From assembly GCF_016901835.1 (NCBI RefSeq), contig NZ_JACJKX010000007.1:1-64000 (forward strand): a stretch of 64,000 nucleotides of DNA, in the 5' to 3' direction. A program made the position numbers and the translations under genes. This stretch comes from Parasutterella secunda (GTDB lineage Bacteria; Pseudomonadota; Gammaproteobacteria; Burkholderiales; Burkholderiaceae_F). Of this stretch, positions 31,071 through 38,349 are shown in pieces. Position 1 is the stretch's first letter. The number at the start of each line of letters is the position of its first letter. The notes under the pieces are model-generated. The model saw only the letters and a program-made list of their open reading frames with translations. It did no database searches and was not told where the DNA came from.

Positions 31071-31310
31071 ATGAACTGGCAAATGATTCACAACGTTCCC
31101 CCGAGCAAAGGATCCCTTTTCGTTTTTCTTTCAAGAAATAAGGAAGCTCAAGAAATTTTCTTCGGTGTCTTAATCAGTGAGGATCTCGTTTTATGTGGTC
31201 AATCTATCCGAGAACTTAAAACACGACCTACATTGACCTTCCTTAAAGAATTGATCAAGCATTCAAAAAATGACAAGCCAATTTGGTGGTCACCATTTAT
31301 TTTGCCGTGA
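31071..31310 (+). CDS. Hypothetical small phage protein
   Basis: 79 residues from MNWQMIHNVPPSKGSLFVFL. The beginning W..I...PP..G...VF resembles the preceding protein and the DUF551-like group, which suggests a tandem duplication of small beta proteins. It ends PIWWSPFILP. Function unknown. Confidence 0.55.
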   Translation: MNWQMIHNVPPSKGSLFVFLSRNKEAQEIFFGVLISEDLVLCGQSIRELKTRPTLTFLKELIKHSKNDKPIWWSPFILP

Positions 31311-31317
31311 GGAAAAA

Positions 31318-31521
31318 ATGGCATACGAAGTTAGAAATATCGCAAAGATGGCAGATGACGAACTGGCCAGAAGAAAGGACGTTTTATCCTATTTCAGGAT
31401 CTCTCAGGCTACGTTGCACGACTGGAGAACCAGGAAAGGTTTCCCTAAACCCGTCAATGGCAATGCTTCAACCCCCTACTGGAGGGCTGGAGATGTTAAA
31501 GCGTATCGACCGGGAAGCTGA
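31318..31521 (+). CDS. Excisionase/AlpA-like HTH protein
   Basis: 67 residues from the ATG at 31318, preceded by GTGAGGAAAAA. RRKDVLSYFRISQATLHDWR and TRKGFPKPVNGNASTPYWRA GDVKAY are the helix-turn-helix and wing of the MerR-like AlpA/excisionase group. Such genes usually sit next to an integrase at the end of a prophage, yet no integrase follows here. It is the last rightward early gene before the hicBA pair. Confidence 0.7.
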   Translation: MAYEVRNIAKMADDELARRKDVLSYFRISQATLHDWRTRKGFPKPVNGNASTPYWRAGDVKAYRPGS

Positions 31522-31528
31522 AACGACA

Positions 31529-31547
31529 AGGGCCTCAAATGAGGCCC
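31529..31547. terminator. Hairpin between convergent genes
   Basis: GGGCCTCA-AA-TGAGGCCC. Perfect eight-base arms (two-base loop as drawn) without a U-tract on either strand. It separates the rightward early operon from leftward hicBA and may end one or both transcripts with help. Confidence 0.45.
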
Positions 31548-31580
31548 AATGAGTAACTCAATTTATATGGGAACTGTGGG

Positions 31581-31772
31581 TTAGCGGATGCGTTCAGAAA
31601 TCCCAGCATCTTTCAATGTTTTGTTAGCTGTAAAACGAGATTTGGTATGACGATCTACTGTCACATTAACCTTACCATTTCCCCAAATCTCATGATCCCC
31701 TTTCCCGTGACGAACTAAGTAAAACCCGTACCGTTTTAGGATCTCTACGACTTTATTGTAGAAACCATTCAT
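31581..31772 (-). CDS. hicA: HicA-type toxin (mRNA interferase)
   Basis: 63 residues: NKVVEILKRYGFYLVRHGKG, DHEIWGNGKVNVTVDRHTKS. The GDHEIW motif contains the catalytic histidine of the dsRBD-like HicA RNase. Full length for the family. It is second in the operon, its ATG overlapping the antitoxin stop by four bases, the reverse of the commonest hicA-hicB order. The pair sits at the prophage edge and may stabilise the element. Confidence 0.85.
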   Translation of the reverse strand: MNGFYNKVVEILKRYGFYLVRHGKGDHEIWGNGKVNVTVDRHTKSRFTANKTLKDAGISERIR

Positions 31773-32059
31773 GATAATTGATGAATAGGACGTAAAACGG
31801 GATCAAGTCTAACTTTGTCGTCAGTCTTGCCTAAGCAAATTTCTTCAGCTTCCTCGAGGGCAATTCGAATTTCCTTAAAGATGCCATCCCAAGTATCCGA
31901 CTCCACTGTAAGTCCAAATTCAGGCAAGAAATCATCGCTCGTGGCGACAAAAACCTTCGCTTCATCGTCATACATAACGAATACACGCACACGAAGGGGC
32001 AAACCCAAACGGGCAAAGAACTTCCACCCGATAAAACCGACCGGGTAAGCAAATCTCAT
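31769..32059 (-). CDS. hicB: HicB-like antitoxin (DUF1902 type)
   Basis: 96 residues. LRVRVFVMYDDEAKVFVATS DDFLPEFGLTVES is the partial RNase-H-like HicB fold. The C-terminus is short and lacks an obvious separate HTH or ribbon-helix-helix. It neutralises HicA by direct binding. AAGGAGGAG precedes the ATG. A strong promoter and inverted repeat upstream fit autoregulation. The first 20 residues (FAYPVGFIGWKFFARLGLPL) are unusual and hydrophobic. Confidence 0.8.
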   Translation of the reverse strand: MRFAYPVGFIGWKFFARLGLPLRVRVFVMYDDEAKVFVATSDDFLPEFGLTVESDTWDGIFKEIRIALEEAEEICLGKTDDKVRLDPVLRPIHQLS

Positions 32060-32069
32060 AATTACTCCT

Positions 32070-32116
32070 CCTTGATGTAGGATGAGTATAAATACATAAC
32101 TAGACGTTATACAACT
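32070..32116 (-). promoter_or_regulatory. hicBA promoter and operator
   Basis: Minus-strand TTGTAT, 18 bases, TATACT, then AAGGAGG. An inverted repeat ATAAC-TAGAC-GTTAT (32096-32110) lies between the hexamers, where a HicB-HicA complex could bind and repress. Confidence 0.6.
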
Positions 32117-32186
32117 TTTAACGGCCTAAAATTGCCAAAAAAACCGAATCTAAATCGTACAAACTTTTGTTCAATCAGAGATGTAA

Positions 32187-32290
32187 AATTTTTAAGTTTT
32201 TGATTTTATGATAAATACGATGCCGATCCCGGCACCAAAAACGCTTAAATAATCAAAAACTTTCTTTGGTTATTTAAGCGTTTTTCTTTT
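32187..32290. terminator. Bidirectional terminator with competing pairing; possible prophage junction
   Basis: Perfect 16-base arms AAAAACGCTTAAATAA (32237-32252) and its complement (32270-32285) give U-tracts on both strands. An upstream GTTTTTGATT (32196-32205) can pair instead with AATCAAAAAC (32251-32260), and a small hairpin TGCCG-ATCC-CGGCA lies between. The rest of 32060-32584 is AT-rich with no gene seen. This gap separates phage-type from host-type genes, so an attachment site is likely here, but only one end is visible. Confidence 0.5.
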
Positions 32291-32584
32291 CAGACAACCT
32301 TCTTTAATCCCCGATTCCTCTCCTCGACTAGTATATCGAAGTTTTTTAACGAGATTGAGAAATTTCAGCGACATCCAGATGACAAAGTCCCCCTGAAAGC
32401 GACCTTTTCTATCTCAAAACAGGCGAGACAATCGCTTCCCTTCCGAACTCAAATCCCTCTCGATTTAACATTGATTGATCGGCACGATCTCTCGTTCGGT
32501 CATTTAAGTTCAATATTATTTTATATTTATTAAACAATTTAATTAACTGTTTTTTAATATTATAAAAATATTAAACAGCCATTA

Positions 32585-32944
32585 TCATTGTTTAGATTGC
32601 ATACTGAGAATATCCACGACCTCGTACACACTGGCATAGCCGCGGGCAAAACCCTCTTTAGAAGGTCCACAATCGGTAACAATCATTTTGACCTGAACCG
32701 GCGTGCCGTTTTTGATACCTTGAGTGATGGCATCATAGCGCTCATAGAGTTCACCTGTTTTATCAACAACCCAAAATTCGGATGAACTGCCGACAGGCTT
32801 AAAAGAGCGCACTTCGTGCGCAATCACAAGTGTGCCTTCCGTTTCAAATGCTTTTGAGTCGGAGTGAACAGAAGGTGTCTGACTCGTGCAAGCGACCAGT
32901 ATCGGCAAAAGAGCCGACGCAACCATGTAGGCGATCTTTTTCAT
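32585..32944 (-). CDS. Small lipoprotein, unknown function
   Basis: Start MKKIAYMVASALLPILVACT at 32944. The lipobox LVAC places the lipidated cysteine at about residue 19. 119 residues. The mature part is a small beta domain: TLVIAHEVRSFKPVGSSSEF, WVVDKTGELYERYDAITQGI, PVQVKMIVTDCGPSKEGFAR. The C-terminal pattern resembles the NlpE/META-type OB-like barrels of envelope lipoproteins, not enough for a firm name. First host gene to the right of the prophage. Confidence 0.7.
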   Translation of the reverse strand: MKKIAYMVASALLPILVACTSQTPSVHSDSKAFETEGTLVIAHEVRSFKPVGSSSEFWVVDKTGELYERYDAITQGIKNGTPVQVKMIVTDCGPSKEGFARGYASVYEVVDILSMQSKQ

Positions 32945-33029
32945 CCGTCCTTCTCCTGTGTTCATCTGTCTTTCTCTATTTATTTTAGAAATAGACAGGG
33001 CGGAAGGGGGAAAAATGTATTGCTAAATG

Positions 33030-33995
33030 TCACCCCTGTCTTTTTCTCTTTTCCAGTACTTCCAACTGCTTTTCCTGAATGGCGGCCTGCTCCTTGGCGC
33101 TTGCCGAATGCGTGACGAGATAGACACCGGCAAAAATCAAAAGAACGGCTAATGCTTTGGTCCACGACAGAGAATCGAGTCCCATGGCCGCTGCTGCCAA
33201 ACAGCCCACAACCGGTTGCACATAGTTATACATGGCGGCCACCGTGGGCTTTAAGTTGCGCTGCCCGATCACAATGAGCAAATAGGAACAAAAGGTGCCT
33301 CCCACGACCACATAGGCGATACTGAGCCACTCATGAAGGCTCAGGGATAGCCATTGAGTGGTTGCTAATGACGTCACGGAAAAAGGCAGCATACAAAGCG
33401 TGGCAAAGGTAAACATCCACTTCATGGTCGTAAAGAGACTGTAACGTGTGACCAGGTCTTTGAATTTCACCACGTAAAACGCAAAACTCAACTGAGCGCT
33501 TGCGACCAACAGGTCACCCCAGACATTGCTTTCTATCGCGGGATTAGCCGCCACATCGGTTTTAGACAAAATAAGCGTCAATGCCCCGATGGCACCCATG
33601 GCAATACCGATGAATTTTTTAAGCGTAATCGGATCTTTTAGCAGAAATGCCGCCAGAACCATTGCCCATAAAGGCATACTGGAAGTCAGAATGGTCGCAT
33701 TTCCCGGAGTCGTTAATCCGACACCGAAAATATAACTGCCTTGGTTGAGTGTAATGGCAAAAAGAGAAGCAAAAAACAACCGCAGAAGATCCGGTTTGGA
33801 AACGGTTTCGTGCGGAGCAAAAAATGACGCAAACCAAAAAAGAACCGCTGCCCCCAGCACGCGTAAATCCGTCAGAATCAAGGGGCTCACCAAGCCTCCC
33901 ACCATGACCACTTTGGCAATCGGCGCCATCAAACCCCAAATGATATTGGCACCCGCTGCACAGCCGTGCCCCAGTAATGCTGACTGCCTGACCAT
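33030..33995 (-). CDS. EamA-family (DMT) inner-membrane transporter
   Basis: Start MVRQSALLGHGCAAGANIIW at 33995 with AAAGGA upstream. 321 residues with ten predicted helices in two EamA repeats. GANIIWGLMAPIAKV and GVGLTTPGNATILTSSMPLW are typical first-repeat motifs, and GTFCSYLLIVIGQRNLKPTV AAMYNYVQPVVG marks the second. Likely exports a metabolite or amino acid, substrate unknown. The last 20 residues are charged (EKQLEVLEKRKRQG). A second EamA gene follows divergently. Confidence 0.88.
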   Translation of the reverse strand: MVRQSALLGHGCAAGANIIWGLMAPIAKVVMVGGLVSPLILTDLRVLGAAVLFWFASFFAPHETVSKPDLLRLFFASLFAITLNQGSYIFGVGLTTPGNATILTSSMPLWAMVLAAFLLKDPITLKKFIGIAMGAIGALTLILSKTDVAANPAIESNVWGDLLVASAQLSFAFYVVKFKDLVTRYSLFTTMKWMFTFATLCMLPFSVTSLATTQWLSLSLHEWLSIAYVVVGGTFCSYLLIVIGQRNLKPTVAAMYNYVQPVVGCLAAAAMGLDSLSWTKALAVLLIFAGVYLVTHSASAKEQAAIQEKQLEVLEKRKRQG

Positions 33996-34157
33996 AACGA
34001 TCCTTTCCCTTTTGACCGAAAAAACGAAGCCATTATAGTCGTCACATCCGTCCATACCATTGCGACGAAAGGATATTCGGGCAAGTCCTCTATTTCGAAT
34101 TACCTATGACTGGCTTAGAATGTCACTATTTGCGTTTCTACTAAAAGGCTCTCAATC

Positions 34158-35057
34158 ATGATGAAGCAATCGCTTTGGGCTCTGGCGGCGGCCGCCTGTT
34201 TTTCATTCATGGCCGTGTTTGTCAAGCTCTGCAGCGGCCACTTCGGATCGTTGGAACTTGTTTTTTACCGATCCTTAATCGGTATCGTCACGATTTCCAT
34301 GTTCGTGCATTCTCAGGGTCTTTCACTTCGCACAGAACACTTAGGCGGACACATTAAGCGTGCGGTTTTGGGAACCATTTCGGTCGGCCTGTGGTTTTTC
34401 ACCATCGGTCAGATGCCGCTTGGCACCAACATGACCCTGATCTACACAACGCCGCTGTTTATGGCCGCGAACTTCATCATCCTCGCCTTTATTAAAAAAG
34501 AGAGAGCGCCTTGGGGCGTGATTCTTGCCATCGTTTTCGGTTTTGCTGGCGTCACGACCGTTCTGCAGCCCACCTTTGATGAGGGTTACCTGATTCCGGC
34601 ACTCATTTGTCTTTTTGTCTCTTTCATTGATTTGATCGTGTACTGGCAGATCAAAGAACTCGGCAATCTCAAGGAACCCTCCTGGCGGATCGTCTTTTAC
34701 TTCTCCACGTTCGGTGCAGTCTTCGGCATCTTGGGCAGCTACCTTCTTGAAGACGGCATGCATATGCCCACCCTCGAATCCGGTGCGTACCTGATCGGCA
34801 TGGGTATTTGCGCCACACTCGGTCAGATCTGTACCACGCGCTCCTACGCCTACGGCAATATGCTCTTAAGTTCCTGCCTGGGCTTTTCGGCCATTCCCTT
34901 CTCCGCACTCATAAGTTTCATGCTCTTTAGCGAAACGGTTGCCATGATGGGATTAATCGGTATGGCCATGATCATTATTGCAGGCGTTTGCGCTACTATT
35001 TACACCAAACGGACGGAGGCAGCTAACAAAGCCGGTGAGGCTGCAGCCTCCTCATAA
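34158..35057 (+). CDS. EamA-family (DMT) transporter
   Basis: 299 residues, ten helices. KQSLWALAAAACFSFMAVFV, SLELVFYRSLIGIVTISMFV, GQMPLGTNMTLIYTTPLFMA in repeat one; ATLGQICTTRSYAYGNMLLS, SCLGFSAIPFSALISFMLFS in repeat two. Belongs to the RhaT/EamA group, substrate unknown. The distance of 160 bases to the divergent EamA gene leaves room for a shared promoter region. The two proteins are not close copies, so this is not a recent duplication. Confidence 0.88.
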   Translation: MMKQSLWALAAAACFSFMAVFVKLCSGHFGSLELVFYRSLIGIVTISMFVHSQGLSLRTEHLGGHIKRAVLGTISVGLWFFTIGQMPLGTNMTLIYTTPLFMAANFIILAFIKKERAPWGVILAIVFGFAGVTTVLQPTFDEGYLIPALICLFVSFIDLIVYWQIKELGNLKEPSWRIVFYFSTFGAVFGILGSYLLEDGMHMPTLESGAYLIGMGICATLGQICTTRSYAYGNMLLSSCLGFSAIPFSALISFMLFSETVAMMGLIGMAMIIIAGVCATIYTKRTEAANKAGEAAASS

Positions 35058-35085
35058 ACATTTCCATTCACTAAGAGGTTTAAAA

Positions 35086-35436
35086 ATGGATAAGAAAGAA
35101 ACCCAAAAAGAAGTTCAAAAAGAACAGGCCCCCGTTCAACAGGAACCCAACGTTTGGGTGTGCGATGCCGTGGGCGTCACGCACTGCGATGTGAGCGACA
35201 AGGGCGTTATCTACACCGTTACGTGGACCGACTTTATGGGTCTGCAACATTCTGCCAAGATCAAACGCGAAGATTGCTACTTTGACTTTGTCAATGTTTT
35301 GAAGACCTTGGTCAAGGGCGGTTATCGCTATAACACGATGATTGCTCAGGCCCCTGCCATTATTCAACAACGCCTCACCGCTTTCCGTCCTTCTCAAGAA
35401 AGCGTGAAAAAGGCTATTGAATCCATGAAGAAATAA
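35086..35436 (+). CDS. Hypothetical cytosolic protein
   Basis: Start MDKKETQKEVQKEQAPVQQE at 35086, with AAGAGG upstream. 116 residues: a charged, flexible 22-residue N-terminus, then NVWVCDAVGVTHCDVSDKGV, IYTVTWTDFMGLQHSAKIKR and VNVLKTLVKGGYRYNTMIAQ. A small beta-plus-helix domain, not recognised. Followed by a strong terminator. May be co-transcribed with the transporter 28 bases upstream. Confidence 0.7.
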   Translation: MDKKETQKEVQKEQAPVQQEPNVWVCDAVGVTHCDVSDKGVIYTVTWTDFMGLQHSAKIKREDCYFDFVNVLKTLVKGGYRYNTMIAQAPAIIQQRLTAFRPSQESVKKAIESMKK

Positions 35437-35456
35437 TCGTTAAGATTGTTTCTCCC

Positions 35457-35487
35457 AGGCGAAGCCGCTCGGTTTCGCCTTTTTTTG
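35457..35487 (+). terminator. Intrinsic terminator
   Basis: AGGCGAAGCC-GCTC-GGTTTCGCCT followed by TTTTTT. Ten-pair stem with one G-T pair. Ends the transporter/hypothetical unit on the plus strand. Confidence 0.85.
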
Positions 35488-35583
35488 TGTCCGGTAACGC
35501 AATGTGCTTATGTTCCGTGTCACGCAAAAGCGCTTCTTCGTCTATATTGGGATGTGTTGATCTGATTGAATGTAGGAAAGGCC

Positions 35584-36786
35584 ATGACTGACTCCGTTTT
35601 TTCTTCCGTAAGCACGCTGCCCGATGATCCGATTTTAAGTTTAACGGGCAAATTTTTAGCCGATCCCCGAGACTGCAAAGTCAATCTGGGCGTCGGCATG
35701 TACCTCGATGAAAACGGTGTCACTCCGGTTTTGGATGTGGTCCGCGAAGCCGAAGAAGCCATTGCCCTCTCCCATCGCCCCCATACTTATATTCCGCAGA
35801 CAGGTCTTCCTCTTTACGATCGTTTGGTTCAAGAGCTCCTATTCGGAAAAGACAGCGAAGTTGTCACGTCCAAGCGAGCCTGCACAGTGCAAAGCTTAGG
35901 GGGCACCGGAGCCCTTAAACTGGGTTGCGATCTGATGTATTGGGCCTGCGGCCTGAGAGTGGGAGCAGCCTCTGTTCCGACCTGGGGCAATCACAATGAT
36001 ATTTTGGAGCGCTCAGGCTACACTGTCGCTGCCTACCGCTACTATGACGCGGGTACTCACGGACTCAATTTTGAGGCTATGTGTGAGGATCTGAAAAAAT
36101 TGCCTGCCAAAACGCTCGTCATTTTGCACGCCTGCTGCCATAACCCCACAGGATACGATCTCGATGCCAATCAGTGGTCGGAAATCATCGATATTTGTAA
36201 GCACTGCCAACTTGTCCCTTTCCTTGATTTAGCCTATCAGGGTTTTAAAGCAGGACTTGAGGAAGACTCATTGGCCGTGCGCCTTTTTGCGGATTCCGGC
36301 CTTGACTTTTTAGTGGCCTCTTCATTTTCCAAATCGTTTAACCTCTACAGCGAAAGAATCGGCGCGCTCACTGTTGTGACGCATTCTGAGAATGAAGCCT
36401 TGCGAGTGGCCTCCCATCTGAAGTGCTGCGCCCGGGCCAATTACTCAAATCCTGCAGCCTTCGGCGGTCGGATTGTCGAACGAGTCTTAAGCGACCCGGA
36501 CAAATTTGCCCACTGGGAAAAAGAGTTAGCCGGCATGCGAAATCGAATCCTTGCCATGCGTCAGGCTTTAGCCGATGAAATGCGAGCAATCGGTGCCAAG
36601 CGCGATTTTTCCTTTGTGACGGAGCAAGCCGGGATGTTCTCTTTTACCGGTTTAACGCCTGAGCAGGTCGATCGTCTCTCTTCGGAATTCGGTATTTACG
36701 CTGTTCGCAACGGCCGAATCTGCGTCTGCGGCTTAAATCGGAAAAATGTGGCCTACGTCGCCCGCAGCTTTGCGGCGGTACTGTGA
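35584..36786 (+). CDS. Aspartate/aromatic amino acid aminotransferase (class I, PLP)
   Basis: Start MTDSVFSSVSTLPDDPIL at 35584 with AGGAAAGG upstream. 400 residues, normal for the AspC/TyrB group. Seen: KVNLGVGMYLDENGVTPVLD at the N-terminus, SLGGTGALKLGCDLM for the phosphate site, HACCHNPTGYD for PLP contact, FLDLAYQGF, and SSFSKSFNLYSERIGAL with the Schiff-base lysine, then NGRICVCGLN near the C-terminal substrate arginine. Transfers amino groups between aspartate or aromatic amino acids and 2-oxoglutarate. Which substrate dominates cannot be read from sequence. Confidence 0.9.
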   Translation: MTDSVFSSVSTLPDDPILSLTGKFLADPRDCKVNLGVGMYLDENGVTPVLDVVREAEEAIALSHRPHTYIPQTGLPLYDRLVQELLFGKDSEVVTSKRACTVQSLGGTGALKLGCDLMYWACGLRVGAASVPTWGNHNDILERSGYTVAAYRYYDAGTHGLNFEAMCEDLKKLPAKTLVILHACCHNPTGYDLDANQWSEIIDICKHCQLVPFLDLAYQGFKAGLEEDSLAVRLFADSGLDFLVASSFSKSFNLYSERIGALTVVTHSENEALRVASHLKCCARANYSNPAAFGGRIVERVLSDPDKFAHWEKELAGMRNRILAMRQALADEMRAIGAKRDFSFVTEQAGMFSFTGLTPEQVDRLSSEFGIYAVRNGRICVCGLNRKNVAYVARSFAAVL

Positions 36787-36798
36787 TTGATACCGGCT

Positions 36799-37305
36799 AT
36801 GGCTCTAGAAGAAAAGCCGCTTTGTGTAGTTTTAATCGGGATTCCGTATTCGGGCAAATCCACTTTTGTGTCCGAACACGCTTGGCTTAGTCAATTGGCG
36901 CGAATCTCTTTTGATGAGGAAGTGCTCGAACTCGCCCACGGCGACTACAGCAAATGGGCTGAAGTCGCCCAACAGGCAGGCCTCAATATTGATGAAAAAC
37001 AAAATGCTTTGATCCAAGCGAAGCGTTCATTTTTGATAGACAAAACAAACGTTTCAACACTTGAGCGCGAAAAACTTATCGCCGAGTTACAGAGCCACGG
37101 TTATCAGACCGTTGCCATTGTTTTTGAGCCGCCCGAGGCAAAAGAGCTCAAGCGCCGCATCCAAAAACGCTCGGACAAAATCATTTCGCCTGAGGTCATC
37201 ACTCAAATGCACCGCAATTTTGAAAGCGGCAAAGCCGATCTATTCAGGCAATTTGATTCGGTTTTGTTCGTTTCTCAAAACAAAACTATCACCGTTAAAA
37301 AGTAG
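36799..37305 (+). CDS. P-loop kinase-like ATP-binding protein (AAA_33)
   Basis: The ATG at 36799 is preferred over a TTG at 36787. 168 residues. Walker A GIPYSGKSTF, a second strand FLIDKTNVSTLEREKLIAEL, then VAIVFEPPEAKELKRRIQKR and a lid-like arginine helix. This is the layout of small polynucleotide/metabolite kinases or zeta-toxin-like proteins of the AAA_33 group. The gene begins 12 bases after the aminotransferase stop, so it is in the same operon. Substrate unknown. Confidence 0.75.
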   Translation: MALEEKPLCVVLIGIPYSGKSTFVSEHAWLSQLARISFDEEVLELAHGDYSKWAEVAQQAGLNIDEKQNALIQAKRSFLIDKTNVSTLEREKLIAELQSHGYQTVAIVFEPPEAKELKRRIQKRSDKIISPEVITQMHRNFESGKADLFRQFDSVLFVSQNKTITVKK

Positions 37306-37446
37306 TTCCAGTTTTTTTGCCAGATTTTTTAACCTTCAATTTGCCTCTTTTCATTTGAAAAAGCACGTGCCGTCTCTGAACGATCCGAGCTAATCTGGGT
37401 TAGAATACAGGTTTGTTTTGATGATTGATTTTTCACGGGATTTTTT

Positions 37447-38349
37447 ATGATTACCGATCACGATGTTTACCAGTGCCGTCTGCAAACCATTCGCGACGTC
37501 ATCCGCTATGCCATGACGCAATTTGAAATCAACAATATTTTCTGCGGACACGGTTGTGCGGACACCTATGAAGAAGCTTATTTTCTGGTTTTGCGCTCAC
37601 TGAGACTCAATTTCGAAGACTCCGACCGTTTCTGGGATGCAAGGGTATCAAACGCCGAACTGAAGATGCTCCTTGATCGGATTGAAAAGCGTGCGGTTGA
37701 AAAGATCCCGACCCCTTACCTTTTGCAGGAAGCCTGGTTGACCGAGCATCCCTTCTACTGCGATGAACGCGTGATCATTCCCCGCTCGTATATCGCCGAG
37801 CTTTTAAAAGACGAATTGGCGCCCTGGGTTTCCAATGCTGATAACGTCACCCGCGTGCTCGATCTTTGCACGGGTTCGGGCTGCCTCGGTATTTTGGCCG
37901 CTGAAGTGTTCCCCAACGCCAAGGTCGATTGTGTGGATATCAGCCAGGACGCACTCGATGTGGCCAAAATCAATGTCGAGCGCTACGGCATGCAGGATCG
38001 CATCGAACTCATCAAGAGCGATCTCTTCAATGAATTGGGTGACCGTCAATACGATGTCATCATCAGTAATCCTCCCTACGTGACGCAGGAAGCGATGGAT
38101 AATCTGCCCGCCGAATACCGTCATGAACCGGCTCTGGCTTTAGGCGCAGGCGATGACGGCCTGGATATTGTCCGTCGTTTGATGACCGATGCGAAAGCCC
38201 ATTTAACCAATAAAGGGGTGATGGTCGTTGAAGTGGGTGACGGTAAAGATGCCTGTGAAGCAGCCTATCCGAAGGTTCCCTTTACGTGGCTTGCTACCGA
38301 AAATGAAGATGCCATGGTGTACCTATTGCGAAAGGATGAACTTCCGTAA
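37447..38349 (+). CDS. prmB: Ribosomal protein uL3 glutamine methyltransferase PrmB
   Basis: 300 residues. N-terminal helical domain (RDVIRYAMTQFEINNIFCGH, YEEAYFLVLRSLRL), then PTPYLLQEAWLTEHPFYCDE RVIIPRS, the SAM motif LDLCTGSGCLGILAAEVFP and the NPPY motif of N5-glutamine methyltransferases. The VIIPRSYIAELL segment and domain order match PrmB rather than PrmC. It modifies ribosomal protein L3. The stop overlaps the ABC-F start by one base. Confidence 0.92.
   Translation: MITDHDVYQCRLQTIRDVIRYAMTQFEINNIFCGHGCADTYEEAYFLVLRSLRLNFEDSDRFWDARVSNAELKMLLDRIEKRAVEKIPTPYLLQEAWLTEHPFYCDERVIIPRSYIAELLKDELAPWVSNADNVTRVLDLCTGSGCLGILAAEVFPNAKVDCVDISQDALDVAKINVERYGMQDRIELIKSDLFNELGDRQYDVIISNPPYVTQEAMDNLPAEYRHEPALALGAGDDGLDIVRRLMTDAKAHLTNKGVMVVEVGDGKDACEAAYPKVPFTWLATENEDAMVYLLRKDELP

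Noticed and set aside
32187-32290. tmRNA or tRNA 3' end as attachment core (CCCGGCACCA)
   Set aside because: The preceding bases do not form a T-arm or acceptor stem, so the CACCA is likely chance.
34341-34908. Minus-strand frames of 140 and 79 codons
   Set aside because: Shadows of the EamA transporter gene on the plus strand.
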